From: Paenibacillus sp. 1_12
GTDB taxonomy: Bacteria; Bacillota; Bacilli; Paenibacillales; NBRC-103111
Reading direction: 5' to 3'
NCBI RefSeq assembly: GCF_900114475.1
Contig: NZ_FOTE01000003.1
Span: 412,667 to 476,666 of the forward strand
DNA: 64,000 bases
In this document: one piece after another, positions 33,522 to 41,699 of the stretch
Layout: each line of letters starts with the position of its first letter
How positions within the stretch are numbered: the first letter of the stretch is position 1
Notes under the pieces: model-generated
The model's database searches: none
The model's input: the letters and a program-made list of their open reading frames with translations, nothing else
What the model was told of the DNA's origin: nothing
Position numbers and translations under genes: made by a program

Positions 33522-34328
33522 GTGACGAAAATCCATTTTGATTATTTGGAAAAGCATATGTATTTTGTGAAAACCGAGGTGCCTGAACCACTTTTTCGGA
33601 TTGAACTGGCTGATTTATTGGAAAAGGGCCATGCCGATCGGTTTGTTGAACAATATGGACCTGTGTTAAAGGCAATGAAACCAGAGGTTGCAGCTACTTA
33701 TTTTTCATTGTGGTTCGCATGGGTCTGTGCGGCGCTTCAGTATACGATCTCACATCATGATGCTGCTTATAACTTGTCACTCCATAATCTGAGTGGGCAG
33801 GTGTATTTGGTCGATAACAGGCCACGTTGGGCTTTTCATCTCCATAACAGCGATAGCTTGTCTGTTCCGGCTGGGGATAGAAACGAATGGAGAAAGCACG
33901 TGCTCAGCTCCTTTTATACCGAAGAGGTGTCTCCGCTGTTAGGATCTGTGGCGGCAGTAGTTGGAATTAGTGCAGGTCAGCTCTGGGGTCAGCTTGCGAC
34001 ACGTCTTCATTATGCTTACGATACATGGCAGAAGGAGGCTGAAACAGCACAGCTGCGGCACACAATCGAAGAGGATTTTGCATTTCTCAGGTATGGGCTT
34101 GCTGCAGAAGTATTCGGCAGGAAAAAGAACCCTTTTGACATCCAATTTCGCCATATTGATAACCCGCGTATCCCAGGTGAAACCTTGCGAATCAAGGCTT
34201 CATGCTGCCTTGCTTATTTGACGGATACAGGCCATGGGTATTGTTATTCCTGTCCGCGGATGGGAGAAGAGGAGCGCATGGAGCAGCGTATGAAGATTGA
34301 AGCCAGCCTTCTGTTATCTGGTAAATAA
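33522..34328 (+). CDS. FhuF-like [2Fe-2S] siderophore-iron reductase
   Basis: The 268-residue protein ends with C228-C229-x11-C241-x2-C244 (SCCLAYLT..HGYCYSCPR), the cysteine pattern of FhuF-type [2Fe-2S] proteins (usually CC-x10-C-x2-C), which reduce ferric siderophores in the cytosol. The preceding region, FSLWFAWVCAALQYTISHHDAAYNLS, is typical of the IucA/IucC C-terminal FhuF-like domain. GTG 33522 has TGAGGTG 7 bp upstream; ATG 33507 is an alternative 5 residues longer. It follows the AraC gene by 52 bp, suggesting iron- or siderophore-linked control. No siderophore synthesis genes are nearby. Confidence 0.75.
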   Translation: MTKIHFDYLEKHMYFVKTEVPEPLFRIELADLLEKGHADRFVEQYGPVLKAMKPEVAATYFSLWFAWVCAALQYTISHHDAAYNLSLHNLSGQVYLVDNRPRWAFHLHNSDSLSVPAGDRNEWRKHVLSSFYTEEVSPLLGSVAAVVGISAGQLWGQLATRLHYAYDTWQKEAETAQLRHTIEEDFAFLRYGLAAEVFGRKKNPFDIQFRHIDNPRIPGETLRIKASCCLAYLTDTGHGYCYSCPRMGEEERMEQRMKIEASLLLSGK

Positions 34329-34541
34329 GCCATACTTATATCATGTTTATACTAATAGCAGATACCCGCAAGCGAATAAATCGCTTATCCAATCAACAAA
34401 GCTGCTGACAAAGCAGCAATTGGGCCGAGTTGAAGTCGATAACCACTTAGATGGAATTTTTACAAGTGCATATAAAAAAATCCAATACATTCCCCATTGA
34501 GGTATGTTACGATAAGGACAAGCAAGACGGACATTGGATAA
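34329..34541. other. Gene-free stretch before repeat array
   Basis: Between the FhuF-like gene and the tandem repeats I see only two small hairpins (AGCGA/TCGCT near 34372 and GCTGC/GCAGC near 34402) and no T-tract. A promoter for the cupin gene should lie here, but no clear boxes stand out. Confidence 0.4.
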
Positions 34542-34738
34542 GCTGACGAAGTCAGTTTTCTTCGAAAACTCAAAAGTCGCTTACGAAGACAGTTTTCTTC
34601 GAAAACTCAAAAGTTAATGCTTACGAAGACAGTTTTCTTCGAAAACTCAAAAGTTAATGCTTACGAAGTTAGTTTTCTTCGAAAACTCAAAAGTTAATGC
34701 TTACGAAGTTAGTTTTCTTCGAAAACTCTTAGGAGGTA
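34542..34738 (+). repeat. Five-unit tandem array of hairpin leader repeat
   Basis: Units begin at 34542 (37 bp) and at 34579, 34619, 34659 and 34699 (40 bp each). Each has GCTTACGAAG followed by the palindrome AGTTTTCTTCGAAAACT. In the last unit the usual CAAAAGTTAAT tail is replaced by CTTAGGAGGT, the Shine-Dalgarno sequence of the cupin gene. There are no unique spacers, so this is not a CRISPR array. Confidence 0.95.
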
Positions 34739-34742
34739 CAAA

Positions 34743-35060
34743 ATGAGCAATATTGGTGTATGGGAAAATGCCGAGCCAGGGGTCAAAAGGAAAATTTTTG
34801 AGCCAGGCCAAACCATCATGATGATGGAAGTTCATTTCGAGGAAAATGCCGAAGGTTATGAGCATAGCCATCCGCATGAACAGTTTTCTTACTGTATCAA
34901 GGGCAAGCTGGAATTTACCATTGACGGACAGAAGCATGTCATTGGTCAAGGTGAAACGATCTACATCCCGAGCAATGCCAAGCATGGCGCCAAAGCAATT
35001 GAGCCGAGCATTCTGCTCGATACTTTTACTCCAGTTCGTGAAGATCTGGTAAAACGCTAA
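34743..35060 (+). CDS. Single-domain cupin protein
   Basis: The 105-residue protein is one cupin barrel. Motif 1 is EHSHPHEQFSYCIKGKLEFTIDG (two His, Gln/Glu metal ligands) and motif 2 is GETIYIPSNAKHGAKA with the last His. No substrate can be inferred; small cupins bind metals and act as isomerases, dioxygenases or sensors. AGGAGGT from the repeat array sits 5 bp before the ATG, and a strong terminator follows, so it is monocistronic with a repeat-rich leader. Confidence 0.88.
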   Translation: MSNIGVWENAEPGVKRKIFEPGQTIMMMEVHFEENAEGYEHSHPHEQFSYCIKGKLEFTIDGQKHVIGQGETIYIPSNAKHGAKAIEPSILLDTFTPVREDLVKR

Positions 35061-35082
35061 GCCTCATAGCAAGATAAAGAGA

Positions 35083-35105
35083 AGAGCCCGCTGAGGGCTC
35101 TTTTT
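35083..35105 (+). terminator. Intrinsic terminator of cupin gene
   Basis: AGAGCCC, loop GCTGA and GGGCTC, then TTTTT. Confidence 0.85.
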
Positions 35106-35111
35106 GTAACA

Positions 35112-35280
35112 CTAGAAGTGCGGTGAATAATGAGTGAAGCGGCCAAATGATCCTGGAGAAGCGTAAGCGTTCGCCTTTGAAATTGTGAATAAACCCCTTC
35201 ATCTCATCCAATTTCACGATTTCAACAGCGATCGGAAGGATATTTGGCCGCGCAGCGGTACTATTTCACCGCACTTCTAG
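35112..35280. repeat. MITE-like palindromic element, copy A
   Basis: Perfect 16-bp terminal inverted repeats CTAGAAGTGCGGTGAA (35112-35127) and its complement (35265-35280) bound a 169-bp element. Further in, GCGGCCAAAT (from about 35139) faces ATTTGGCCGC, so the element can fold into a long imperfect hairpin. It is homologous, in reverse orientation, to the copy at 41491-41648: shared blocks include GGCCAAATATCCTT, CGATCGCTGTTG and ACGCTTCTCCAGGA. It encodes no transposase. The right terminal repeat supplies the TAG stop of the DUF3055-type gene. Confidence 0.85.
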
Positions 35281-35573
35281 AGATCCGTGAAGTTAATCGT
35301 GCCTACGACCATTGACAGGAAGTTTGCCAGCTCTGCTGCTTCTTCCTCCGTCAGTTTATATACATGCTCCAGATAGCCTTCTTCATCCAGATCATCGGGT
35401 CCGATTACCGCTGTACGTCCTGACTGCAGATCGGTGATGAGCTTTTTTCCATAAAAACGGTTCGTTGAAGTAATAGCCAGATCAAAGCGGTGCATGGAAA
35501 TATCGCCGACAAAACAAACAAAACGTGTACGCGTATCTTCTTGGGAATCATATAATAAATCAAATTCTGCCAT
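35277..35573 (-). CDS. DUF3055-like (SAV0927 family) small protein
   Basis: The 98-residue protein, with LYDSQEDTRTRFVCFVGD, RFDLAITSTNRFYGKKLITDLQ, AVIGPDDLDEEGYLEHVYKLTEEEAAEL, resembles the DUF3055 proteins of Bacilli. Function is unknown; there is no signal peptide or membrane helix. The last residues and the TAG stop are provided by the terminal repeat of the MITE-like element at 35112-35280, so the native C-terminus was probably altered by a few residues. Start is the ATG at 35573 on the minus strand; GAGTGACC lies just upstream. Confidence 0.8.
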   Translation of the reverse strand: MAEFDLLYDSQEDTRTRFVCFVGDISMHRFDLAITSTNRFYGKKLITDLQSGRTAVIGPDDLDEEGYLEHVYKLTEEEAAELANFLSMVVGTINFTDL

Positions 35574-35682
35574 TAGTGCTGGTCACTCCGTTCTAATAAC
35601 TGCCATTGTACACTCGATTATACATGAAGAAGCACATACGGGCAAAAGATGATTGAGGGATTTTGGCCCATATCGTTTTCAT

Positions 35683-35711
35683 TTGCCTCCAAACATGATA
35701 GAATTTATAGA
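35683..35711 (+). promoter_or_regulatory. SigA-type promoter of ilvD
   Basis: TTGCCT, a 17-bp spacer and TATAGA lie about 45 bp before the ilvD ATG. No T-box motif is present. Confidence 0.5.
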
Positions 35712-35758
35712 ATGCTAAAAATTACGCACTTATTATATACTAGGAGGTTTTACACCCA

Positions 35759-37444
35759 ATGTCCAAACCAAAAATGAGAAGTGACATGATTAAAAAAGGC
35801 TTCGACCGCGCACCTCACCGCAGCTTATTGCGTGCAGCTGGTGTAAAAGAAGAAGATTTCGATAAGCCGTTTATTGCGGTATGTAATTCCTATATCGATA
35901 TCGTTCCGGGTCACGTTCACCTTCAGGAGTTCGGTAAAATTGTAAAGGAAGCTATTCGTGAAGCAGGCGGTGTTCCTTTTGAATTTAATACTATTGGTGT
36001 AGATGACGGGATTGCAATGGGTCATATCGGTATGCGTTATTCCTTGCCGAGCCGTGAAATTATTGCGGATTCCCTTGAAACTGTAGTAGCAGCTCACTGG
36101 TTTGACGGTATGGTCTGTATTCCAAACTGTGATAAAATCACTCCGGGCATGATGATGGGCGCCTTGCGTGTGAACATCCCAACGATCTTCGTTAGTGGTG
36201 GCCCGATGAAAGCCGGTAAAGACAAAAACGGTAAATCGATTTCTCTTTCCAACGTATTTGAAGGCGTAGGAGCGCATCAAGCCGGCAAAATTGACGATCA
36301 AAGCTTGCTTGAGCTTGAGCAATACGGCTGTCCTACCTGCGGATCATGCTCAGGTATGTTTACCGCTAACTCGATGAACTGTCTGGCTGAAGGCTTGGGT
36401 CTTGCTCTTCCCGGTAACGGCACGATTCTGGCAGTTGCTGAGGAACGCAAAGATTTCGTTAGACAATCCGCTGCACAGCTGATGGAAATTATTAAATTGG
36501 ACATCAAGCCTCGTGATATCGTAACAATCGAAGCTATCGATAACGCATTTGCTCTGGATATGGCAATGGGTGGATCCACCAATACCGTGCTTCACACATT
36601 GGCGTTGGCACATGAAGCTGGTTTTGAATATCCGATCGAGCGCATCAACGAAGTAGCTAACCGTGTACCGCATTTGGCCAAAATCGCTCCAGCTTCCGAT
36701 TATCACATCGAAGATGTGCATAACGCAGGTGGTGTGAGTGCCATTATCAATGAGCTGCTCAAAAAGCCAGGCGCCCTGAACGGCGACTGCATTACCGTTT
36801 CGGGTAAAACGCTGCGTGAAAACGTGGCAGGCTGCGAAATCTTAAATAAGGACGTTATTCATCCTTTGGACAATCCTCATTCCGAGCGCGGCGGTTTGGC
36901 TGTGCTGTTCGGTAATCTGGCTCCTCACGGCTCCATCATTAAGGTAGGCGCTGTTGATAAAGAAGTAGGCGGCAAGCATGTGGGTCCAGCAATTTGCTTC
37001 GACTCCCAGGAAGAAGCTTTATCTGGTATCGCTAATGGAAAAGTTAAAGAGGGTCATGTCGTAGTTATCCGTTATGAAGGTCCTAAGGGTGGACCGGGTA
37101 TGCCGGAAATGCTCGCACCTACCTCACAAATCGTTGGTATGGGTTTGGGAGCCAAGGTTGGCTTGATCACGGATGGTCGTTTCTCAGGGGCTTCCCGCGG
37201 TATCAGTATCGGTCATATTTCACCAGAAGCGGCTGAAGGCGGTCCAATTGCTTTCGTTGAGGACGGAGACATTATTGAACTGGATTTGATCGAACGCCGT
37301 ATTGAGTTGAAAATATCCGATGAGGAAATGGAACGTCGCAAGTCCAACTGGAAAGGCTTTGAGCTGAAAGTGAAAACAGGCTATTTGGCCCGTTATTCCA
37401 AGCTGGTTACTTCTGCCAGCACTGGCGGCGTCATGAAGATTTAA
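35759..37444 (+). CDS. ilvD: Dihydroxy-acid dehydratase
   Basis: The 561-residue Fe-S enzyme converts 2,3-dihydroxy-isovalerate or -methylvalerate to the 2-oxo acids of the valine/isoleucine pathway. Cluster region cysteines are Cys42 (VCNSYID), Cys124 ([12 protein letters not shown]) and the CPTCGSC motif at 191-197. DGRFSG and [14 protein letters not shown] are the C-terminal signatures. AGGAGG precedes the ATG and a terminator follows, so it is monocistronic, away from other ilv genes. Confidence 0.97.
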   Translation: MSKPKMRSDMIKKGFDRAPHRSLLRAAGVKEEDFDKPFIAVCNSYIDIVPGHVHLQEFGKIVKEAIREAGGVPFEFNTIGVDDGIAMGHIGMRYSLPSREIIADSLETVVAAHWFDGMVCIPNCDKITPGMMMGALRVNIPTIFVSGGPMKAGKDKNGKSISLSNVFEGVGAHQAGKIDDQSLLELEQYGCPTCGSCSGMFTANSMNCLAEGLGLALPGNGTILAVAEERKDFVRQSAAQLMEIIKLDIKPRDIVTIEAIDNAFALDMAMGGSTNTVLHTLALAHEAGFEYPIERINEVANRVPHLAKIAPASDYHIEDVHNAGGVSAIINELLKKPGALNGDCITVSGKTLRENVAGCEILNKDVIHPLDNPHSERGGLAVLFGNLAPHGSIIKVGAVDKEVGGKHVGPAICFDSQEEALSGIANGKVKEGHVVVIRYEGPKGGPGMPEMLAPTSQIVGMGLGAKVGLITDGRFSGASRGISIGHISPEAAEGGPIAFVEDGDIIELDLIERRIELKISDEEMERRKSNWKGFELKVKTGYLARYSKLVTSASTGGVMKI

Positions 37445-37471
37445 TTTCTGTACTTCAATATATATACATGC

Positions 37472-37517
37472 AAAAACGGCAGCAGAGAGTGTAGATTACA
37501 CTCCTTCTGTCGTTTTT
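37472..37517 (+). terminator. Intrinsic terminator after ilvD
   Basis: AAAACGGCAG..AGTGTA pairs with TACACT..CTGTCGTTTTT. It also faces the minus-strand gene at 37531 and could serve both. Confidence 0.85.
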
Positions 37518-37530
37518 GGTTTTCGTGGAA

Positions 37531-37836
37531 TTAAGACTCGATCTGCTCATCGACATCCGCATCATGGGTAGGATGATCGCCGGGATAATCACGGGACAAG
37601 CCTGCGTGCAGCTCACGATTTTCATAGGTGAAACGGTTCGGCGGACGCTGATCTTGTCGCCATGGAGTGCTTTTGCCGATCGATTCTGTTAGTCGTGAAG
37701 AACCATAGGGCCCTTCTGGAAATTCTTCAGCAGTGAGATCGTTTCGTTGAGATTCTACCGTTTTGAAGTCCGTGTATGAATTCCGATCTTCCTCAATAAA
37801 ACCCTCTTGATTTGACTGTGTACCCTTTATACCCAT
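37531..37836 (-). CDS. Small hydrophilic protein of unknown function
   Basis: The 101-residue protein is very polar: MGIKGTQSNQEGFIEEDRNS at the start, a middle rich in Pro/Arg, and an Asp/His-rich end (HPTHDADVDEQIES). No signal, helix or cysteine. AGGGGGAAC precedes the ATG at 37836; the frame is open upstream to 37947 without a ribosome-binding site, so I reject the longer form. It may be intrinsically disordered, resembling small spore or stress proteins of Bacillales, but I cannot name a family. Confidence 0.6.
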   Translation of the reverse strand: MGIKGTQSNQEGFIEEDRNSYTDFKTVESQRNDLTAEEFPEGPYGSSRLTESIGKSTPWRQDQRPPNRFTYENRELHAGLSRDYPGDHPTHDADVDEQIES

Positions 37837-37962
37837 TATGGTTCCCCCTGGTTTCCAAAGTATCATTTTAGGATGACCATCCGTGTATAAAATAATTCTT
37901 GAGTTTAAAATGAGAACTATGTCATGATAGTACAACGAACTATTCAAAGAGGTGAGGGTGAT

Positions 37963-40260
37963 TTGTTAAAAGGGAGATTTTTTCGCAACAGCCTCATATT
38001 GATTTTATTAATTTCTAGTATTCCTGGTGTTATTGTTGGTTTTATTATTTATTGGATGGGAGGGGAACGTCTCGAGAATGAAATGCTGCAGCTGCATAAA
38101 AATCAAATATTACAAAGAGCGGCAAATGTCGATGACCAGTTCTCCTATCTGGAAAATTCGCTTGCCCATTGGGCTTTTGATCCCAAGTTTAATAGCAGTC
38201 TTAAGGATGTTAATTTTTATAAGGATTTTGAAATTGCCCGTGATGTGACGAAGACGCTGGGTGTGATGCAGGGCTCAAGTCCGCTGGCGAAGCAGGTGGA
38301 GCTGTTCCTGAATGGCGAGCAGCCGATTCGTTTTTATCCGGAGTATGATGTAATTCAAAGCAGGACAGTTATGGATGGCTACATCGAAATGCTGTCGCAA
38401 GGGAAATTGGTTTTTTGGTCCGACCTGCAGGCAGACCCAAGTAAAGTAGATGTAACTGATTTGACGTTAGTACACAAATTGCCAGGAGTGAATTTTGAGC
38501 CGTTTGGTGCTCTGCTGGTTCGTGTGGACAAAGAAAAGGCATCCAACCTATTGAAAACGCTAACACCTTATAATGTAGGTGAAACATTCATCATGCAAAA
38601 TGATGGTATGGTTCTCCTATCCAGTGCGGGAACCTCCAATTCACTCGGCTTTGACGAGGTTTTGAGGAACGAAGTGATGAAGGGAGGGGCCAAATCCGGT
38701 TCCTTCTTATATGACTGGAAAAACACAACCTATACAGTATCGTATGGCACGTTTTCCCGGGTAGGCACGGATTGGATTTATGTCTCGGCCTCACCGATTA
38801 ATGCAATTACGAAACCGGTAGTGTTCATTTCCAAGCTCATACTTTCTGTTAGCTGTACGGCACTGCTGCTGGCATTTATCCTATCTTGGCTGGCTTCCCG
38901 TAAAATATATTCGCCGATTGACCGTTTGATCCGTTTGCTTGCGGCTAACAAGCTGTTTGTGGACAGCACGAACGAACACACGGATGAGTTTAAAATGATC
39001 GAAAAAGAATGGCTGCATTTAAGCAGAGAAAGTATTACATTGCAAAATAAGCTGGAACAGCAGCTGCCTCATGTGAAGGAAGGTTTCCTGCTTCAGCTGG
39101 TACAAGGCTTTCTGTACGCCTATTCGGAAGAAGATTTGAAAAAGCGGATGAGAAACTTTGACTGGATTGTGGATGAACAGCAATTTCTTGTGATGCATAT
39201 TCAACTGACCGGCTTTGAAAATTTAGAGGGCAGGTTTTCATTGGGTGACGAAGGACTGGTTACGTTTGCTGCTGCAAATATTATTGAGGAGCTGGCCTCG
39301 AATCGGTTGGAACAGGCTAGTGCCGTCAACTTTCACGATTTATCGATTGGTTTACTCATTATTTTGCCTCCGGATCAGTCGTCTACAGAAAAGCTGCAGG
39401 CGTTTAGCGAGGAATTGATGCATACGATCAACCATATTTTAAAGCTGCAGGTATCGATAGCCATTGGAAAAATGACTGCCCTAATTGCCCAGATTCCTTT
39501 TCGCTATGAAGAAGCCAAACAGGCCTTGAGTTATCGCAATTTTGAAAATGAGAATCAGCTGCTCGATCTGGAGACACTCGAAGTCAGTGAAGACATGTAT
39601 GAGCTGCGTTACCCATTCGTGTTGGAGCGCGAAATTATTCAAATGATCCGTACAGGCCAGCAGCAGGAGGCGGAGCAAACGATTGTGCTGTTTTTGGAAG
39701 AGCTGCTCGAACGGAGGGCCAAGGAAATCGATATTCAGCAAGGAATGCTTCAGCTTTTAGGGAGTATTCTTCATGCAATCCGTCACTCCGGGATGGACCC
39801 GAGCAGGGTATACAAGTCGGCCAATTTGTATGAACAGCTGACCCAAATCCGTGAGCCGCAGAAAATGTTGAATTGGTTTAACGCCAAGGTCATCCACCCT
39901 TTTGTGAGGGAGCTGGAGGCTCGTTCAGATGTACAGGTGAAGAAGGTTGTCGAGTCTGCGATGATCTATTTGCAAAATGAGTATATGAATGAAATTTCAC
40001 TAGACAGCTGTGCAGAGCATACAGGCATGAATGCAGTATCGCTTAGCAAGTCTTTCAAACAAGTAAGCGGGAAAAATTTCATCGATTACTTAACCGAGCT
40101 GCGGATCGGGAAGGCCAAAGAACTGCTGCGTGATACAGAGCTTAAAATCAATGATGTCGCCGTGCAGGTAGGGTATCAACACAGTTATTTTAACCGAATT
40201 TTTAAAAAGCAGGAAGGAGTGACACCGAGCCATTATCGGGAGATGAGTCGGAGTACATAA
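37963..40260 (+). CDS. Membrane-bound AraC-type regulator (YesN/YtdP-like)
   Basis: The 765-residue protein has a transmembrane helix near the N-terminus (about 10-30), an extracellular sensor domain to about 280, a second helix (about 285-305: LILSVSCTALLLAFILSWLAS), a cytoplasmic linker with possible coiled coil, and a C-terminal AraC DNA-binding double HTH (about 660-765: MNEISLDSCAEHTGMNAVSLSKSFKQVSG and VAVQVGYQHSYFNRIFKKQEGVTPSHYR). This arrangement is typical of Paenibacillus regulators preceding carbohydrate ABC transporter genes. TTG 37963 follows GAGGTGAGGG; the ATG at 37924 lacks a site. It likely activates the pectin operon in response to an external oligosaccharide. Confidence 0.88.
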   Translation: MLKGRFFRNSLILILLISSIPGVIVGFIIYWMGGERLENEMLQLHKNQILQRAANVDDQFSYLENSLAHWAFDPKFNSSLKDVNFYKDFEIARDVTKTLGVMQGSSPLAKQVELFLNGEQPIRFYPEYDVIQSRTVMDGYIEMLSQGKLVFWSDLQADPSKVDVTDLTLVHKLPGVNFEPFGALLVRVDKEKASNLLKTLTPYNVGETFIMQNDGMVLLSSAGTSNSLGFDEVLRNEVMKGGAKSGSFLYDWKNTTYTVSYGTFSRVGTDWIYVSASPINAITKPVVFISKLILSVSCTALLLAFILSWLASRKIYSPIDRLIRLLAANKLFVDSTNEHTDEFKMIEKEWLHLSRESITLQNKLEQQLPHVKEGFLLQLVQGFLYAYSEEDLKKRMRNFDWIVDEQQFLVMHIQLTGFENLEGRFSLGDEGLVTFAAANIIEELASNRLEQASAVNFHDLSIGLLIILPPDQSSTEKLQAFSEELMHTINHILKLQVSIAIGKMTALIAQIPFRYEEAKQALSYRNFENENQLLDLETLEVSEDMYELRYPFVLEREIIQMIRTGQQQEAEQTIVLFLEELLERRAKEIDIQQGMLQLLGSILHAIRHSGMDPSRVYKSANLYEQLTQIREPQKMLNWFNAKVIHPFVRELEARSDVQVKKVVESAMIYLQNEYMNEISLDSCAEHTGMNAVSLSKSFKQVSGKNFIDYLTELRIGKAKELLRDTELKINDVAVQVGYQHSYFNRIFKKQEGVTPSHYREMSRST

Positions 40261-40277
40261 ATACAGTCTAAATAACG

Positions 40278-40313
40278 AAAACCGTCGCAGCGCAGTCTGT
40301 TGGACGGTTTTTT
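40278..40313 (+). terminator. Intrinsic terminator after regulator
   Basis: AAACCGTC pairs with GACGGTTTTTT. It separates the regulator from the transporter operon, which must have its own promoter in 40314-40512. Confidence 0.8.
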
Positions 40314-40512
40314 GGCTATGTATTAGCAAGAAAGTCTTAATAAACAAGAAAAGTACAAAGGCACATAAGCTATCCAGTCTCCAATAAACTAAAAAATCTA
40401 AAATTGGAAAAAATGTACTGATGTCCATTGCGGCAATTCCAAAAAAGTCTGATTGTTGAAAAATTTACCTGCCGATAAGCTTAGTGGTATAGCGATTGAA
40501 AGGAGTAAACAT

Positions 40513-41484
40513 ATGGCCAAAGCACCTCAGTCCGATTCGCTTGCAGCCCAAGGACAAGCTGCGGTGAAGGTTCCAACAAGAAGTCCGCTGTTGGCAAAGC
40601 TCAGCAGAGATAAATACTTACTGCTGCTTTGTGTGCCAGGACTACTGTACTTTTTTATTTTCAAATATGTTCCGATGTGGGGCGTACTGCTTGCCTTCAA
40701 AAACTATCAGCCTTTCACTGGATTTTTTGATAGTGAGTGGGTCGGCTTCGCTAATTTTCAACAGTTTTTCCAGGACCCGATTTTTTTCAAATTAATGAGA
40801 AATACGCTGCTGCTGGGGCTGTACGATCTGGTATTCTTTTTTCCGGCTCCGATCGTATTGTCATTATTGTTAAATGAGGTTCGAATATCGTTTTATAAAC
40901 GGTTCATCCAAACGATTATTTATGTTCCGCACTTTATTTCGATGGTTATTTTGGCTAGTATTTCTTATTTGTTGCTTACGACTGAAGGCGGAGTTGTCAA
41001 TGAAATGGTATTCAGTGTTACGGGATATCGGTTTGATTTCCTAACCAGTGAGAACTGGTTCAGACCGCTCATTGTTTCGCAGAATCTGTGGAAGGAAGTA
41101 GGATGGGGAACGATTATTTTTCTTGCGGCATTGGCGGGAGTTGATCAGGAGCAATATGAAGCCGCTATTGTGGATGGAGCGAACCGCTTTCGTCAATTGT
41201 GGCACATTACACTGCCAGCCATTCGCGGGACGATCATTGTGCTGCTGATTCTGCGAATGGGCAATTTCCTTGATCGCGGCTTTGAGCAGGTGTTGCTGAT
41301 GAGCAATGCACTGAATCGACCTGTAGCCGAGGTATTTGATACTTATGTCTATACGCTGGGGATTACTCAGGGCGCGTTCAGCTACAGTACCGCTGTTGGA
41401 TTATTTAAAGCCATTATCGGTATTATATTGGTTTTCACTTCCAACTATTTGGCCAAACGGTCCGGTCATTCGGGGATATTTTAA
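40513..41484 (+). CDS. Carbohydrate ABC transporter permease (LplB/YteP-like)
   Basis: The 323-residue permease has about six hydrophobic helices after a hydrophilic N-terminus: CVPGLLYFFIFKYVPMWGVLLAFKNY is the first. The motif EAAIVDGANRFRQLWHITLPAI (EAA loop) contacts the ATPase, which is not encoded here and is probably a shared MsmX-type subunit. ATG 40513 follows AAAGGAG; an upstream ATG 40453 has no site. Together with the next permease and lipoprotein it forms an oligosaccharide importer like B. subtilis YteP-YtcP-YtcQ for pectin fragments. Confidence 0.93.
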   Translation: MAKAPQSDSLAAQGQAAVKVPTRSPLLAKLSRDKYLLLLCVPGLLYFFIFKYVPMWGVLLAFKNYQPFTGFFDSEWVGFANFQQFFQDPIFFKLMRNTLLLGLYDLVFFFPAPIVLSLLLNEVRISFYKRFIQTIIYVPHFISMVILASISYLLLTTEGGVVNEMVFSVTGYRFDFLTSENWFRPLIVSQNLWKEVGWGTIIFLAALAGVDQEQYEAAIVDGANRFRQLWHITLPAIRGTIIVLLILRMGNFLDRGFEQVLLMSNALNRPVAEVFDTYVYTLGITQGAFSYSTAVGLFKAIIGIILVFTSNYLAKRSGHSGIF

Positions 41485-41490
41485 AAGAAT

Positions 41491-41648
41491 GGTGAATAAG
41501 TCTTCGCTTCGCGGCCAAATATCCTTACGATCGCTGTTGTTTCCCTATTTTTTTGAATTTATAAGACATTTAGCGGTAAACATCTGGAAACAAAGGCGAA
41601 CGCTAACGCTTCTCCAGGAGTATTTGGCCACTTCGCTCTTTATTCACC
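41491..41648. repeat. MITE-like palindromic element, copy B
   Basis: Homologous to the element at 35112-35280 in opposite orientation. GGTGAATAA and GCGGCCAAAT at the left face ATTTGGCC and TTATTCACC at the right. Shared internal blocks are GGCCAAATATCCTT, CGATCGCTGTTG and GGCGAACGCT, ACGCTTCTCCAGGA. The outermost 6-7 bases of the terminal repeat have diverged. It lies between two permease genes of one operon and contributes 158 bp of spacer. Confidence 0.85.
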
Positions 41649-41660
41649 AGACTTTTAAAA

Positions 41661-41692
41661 GGAGTAGTTTTCTACGAAAACTTGAAGGAGGT
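41661..41692 (+). repeat. Single hairpin leader repeat
   Basis: GTAGTTTTCTACGAAAACTTGAAGGAGG-type unit: AGTTTTC, TAC loop and GAAAACT, then the AAGGAGG of the second permease gene. The unit sits right after the MITE-like copy B. Confidence 0.75.
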
Positions 41693-41699
41693 TATAACC

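Noticed and set aside
34542-34738. Tandem 40-bp repeats as a CRISPR array
   Set aside because: The repeats are contiguous with no unique spacers, no cas genes are present, and the last unit forms a ribosome-binding site.
35026-35217. 63-codon minus frame overlapping the cupin end
   Set aside because: It lies inside the MITE-like element and cupin terminator; it reflects the element, not an independent gene.
37924-37962. Upstream ATG as start of the AraC membrane regulator
   Set aside because: No ribosome-binding site; TTG at 37963 follows GAGGTGAGGG and places the first transmembrane helix normally.
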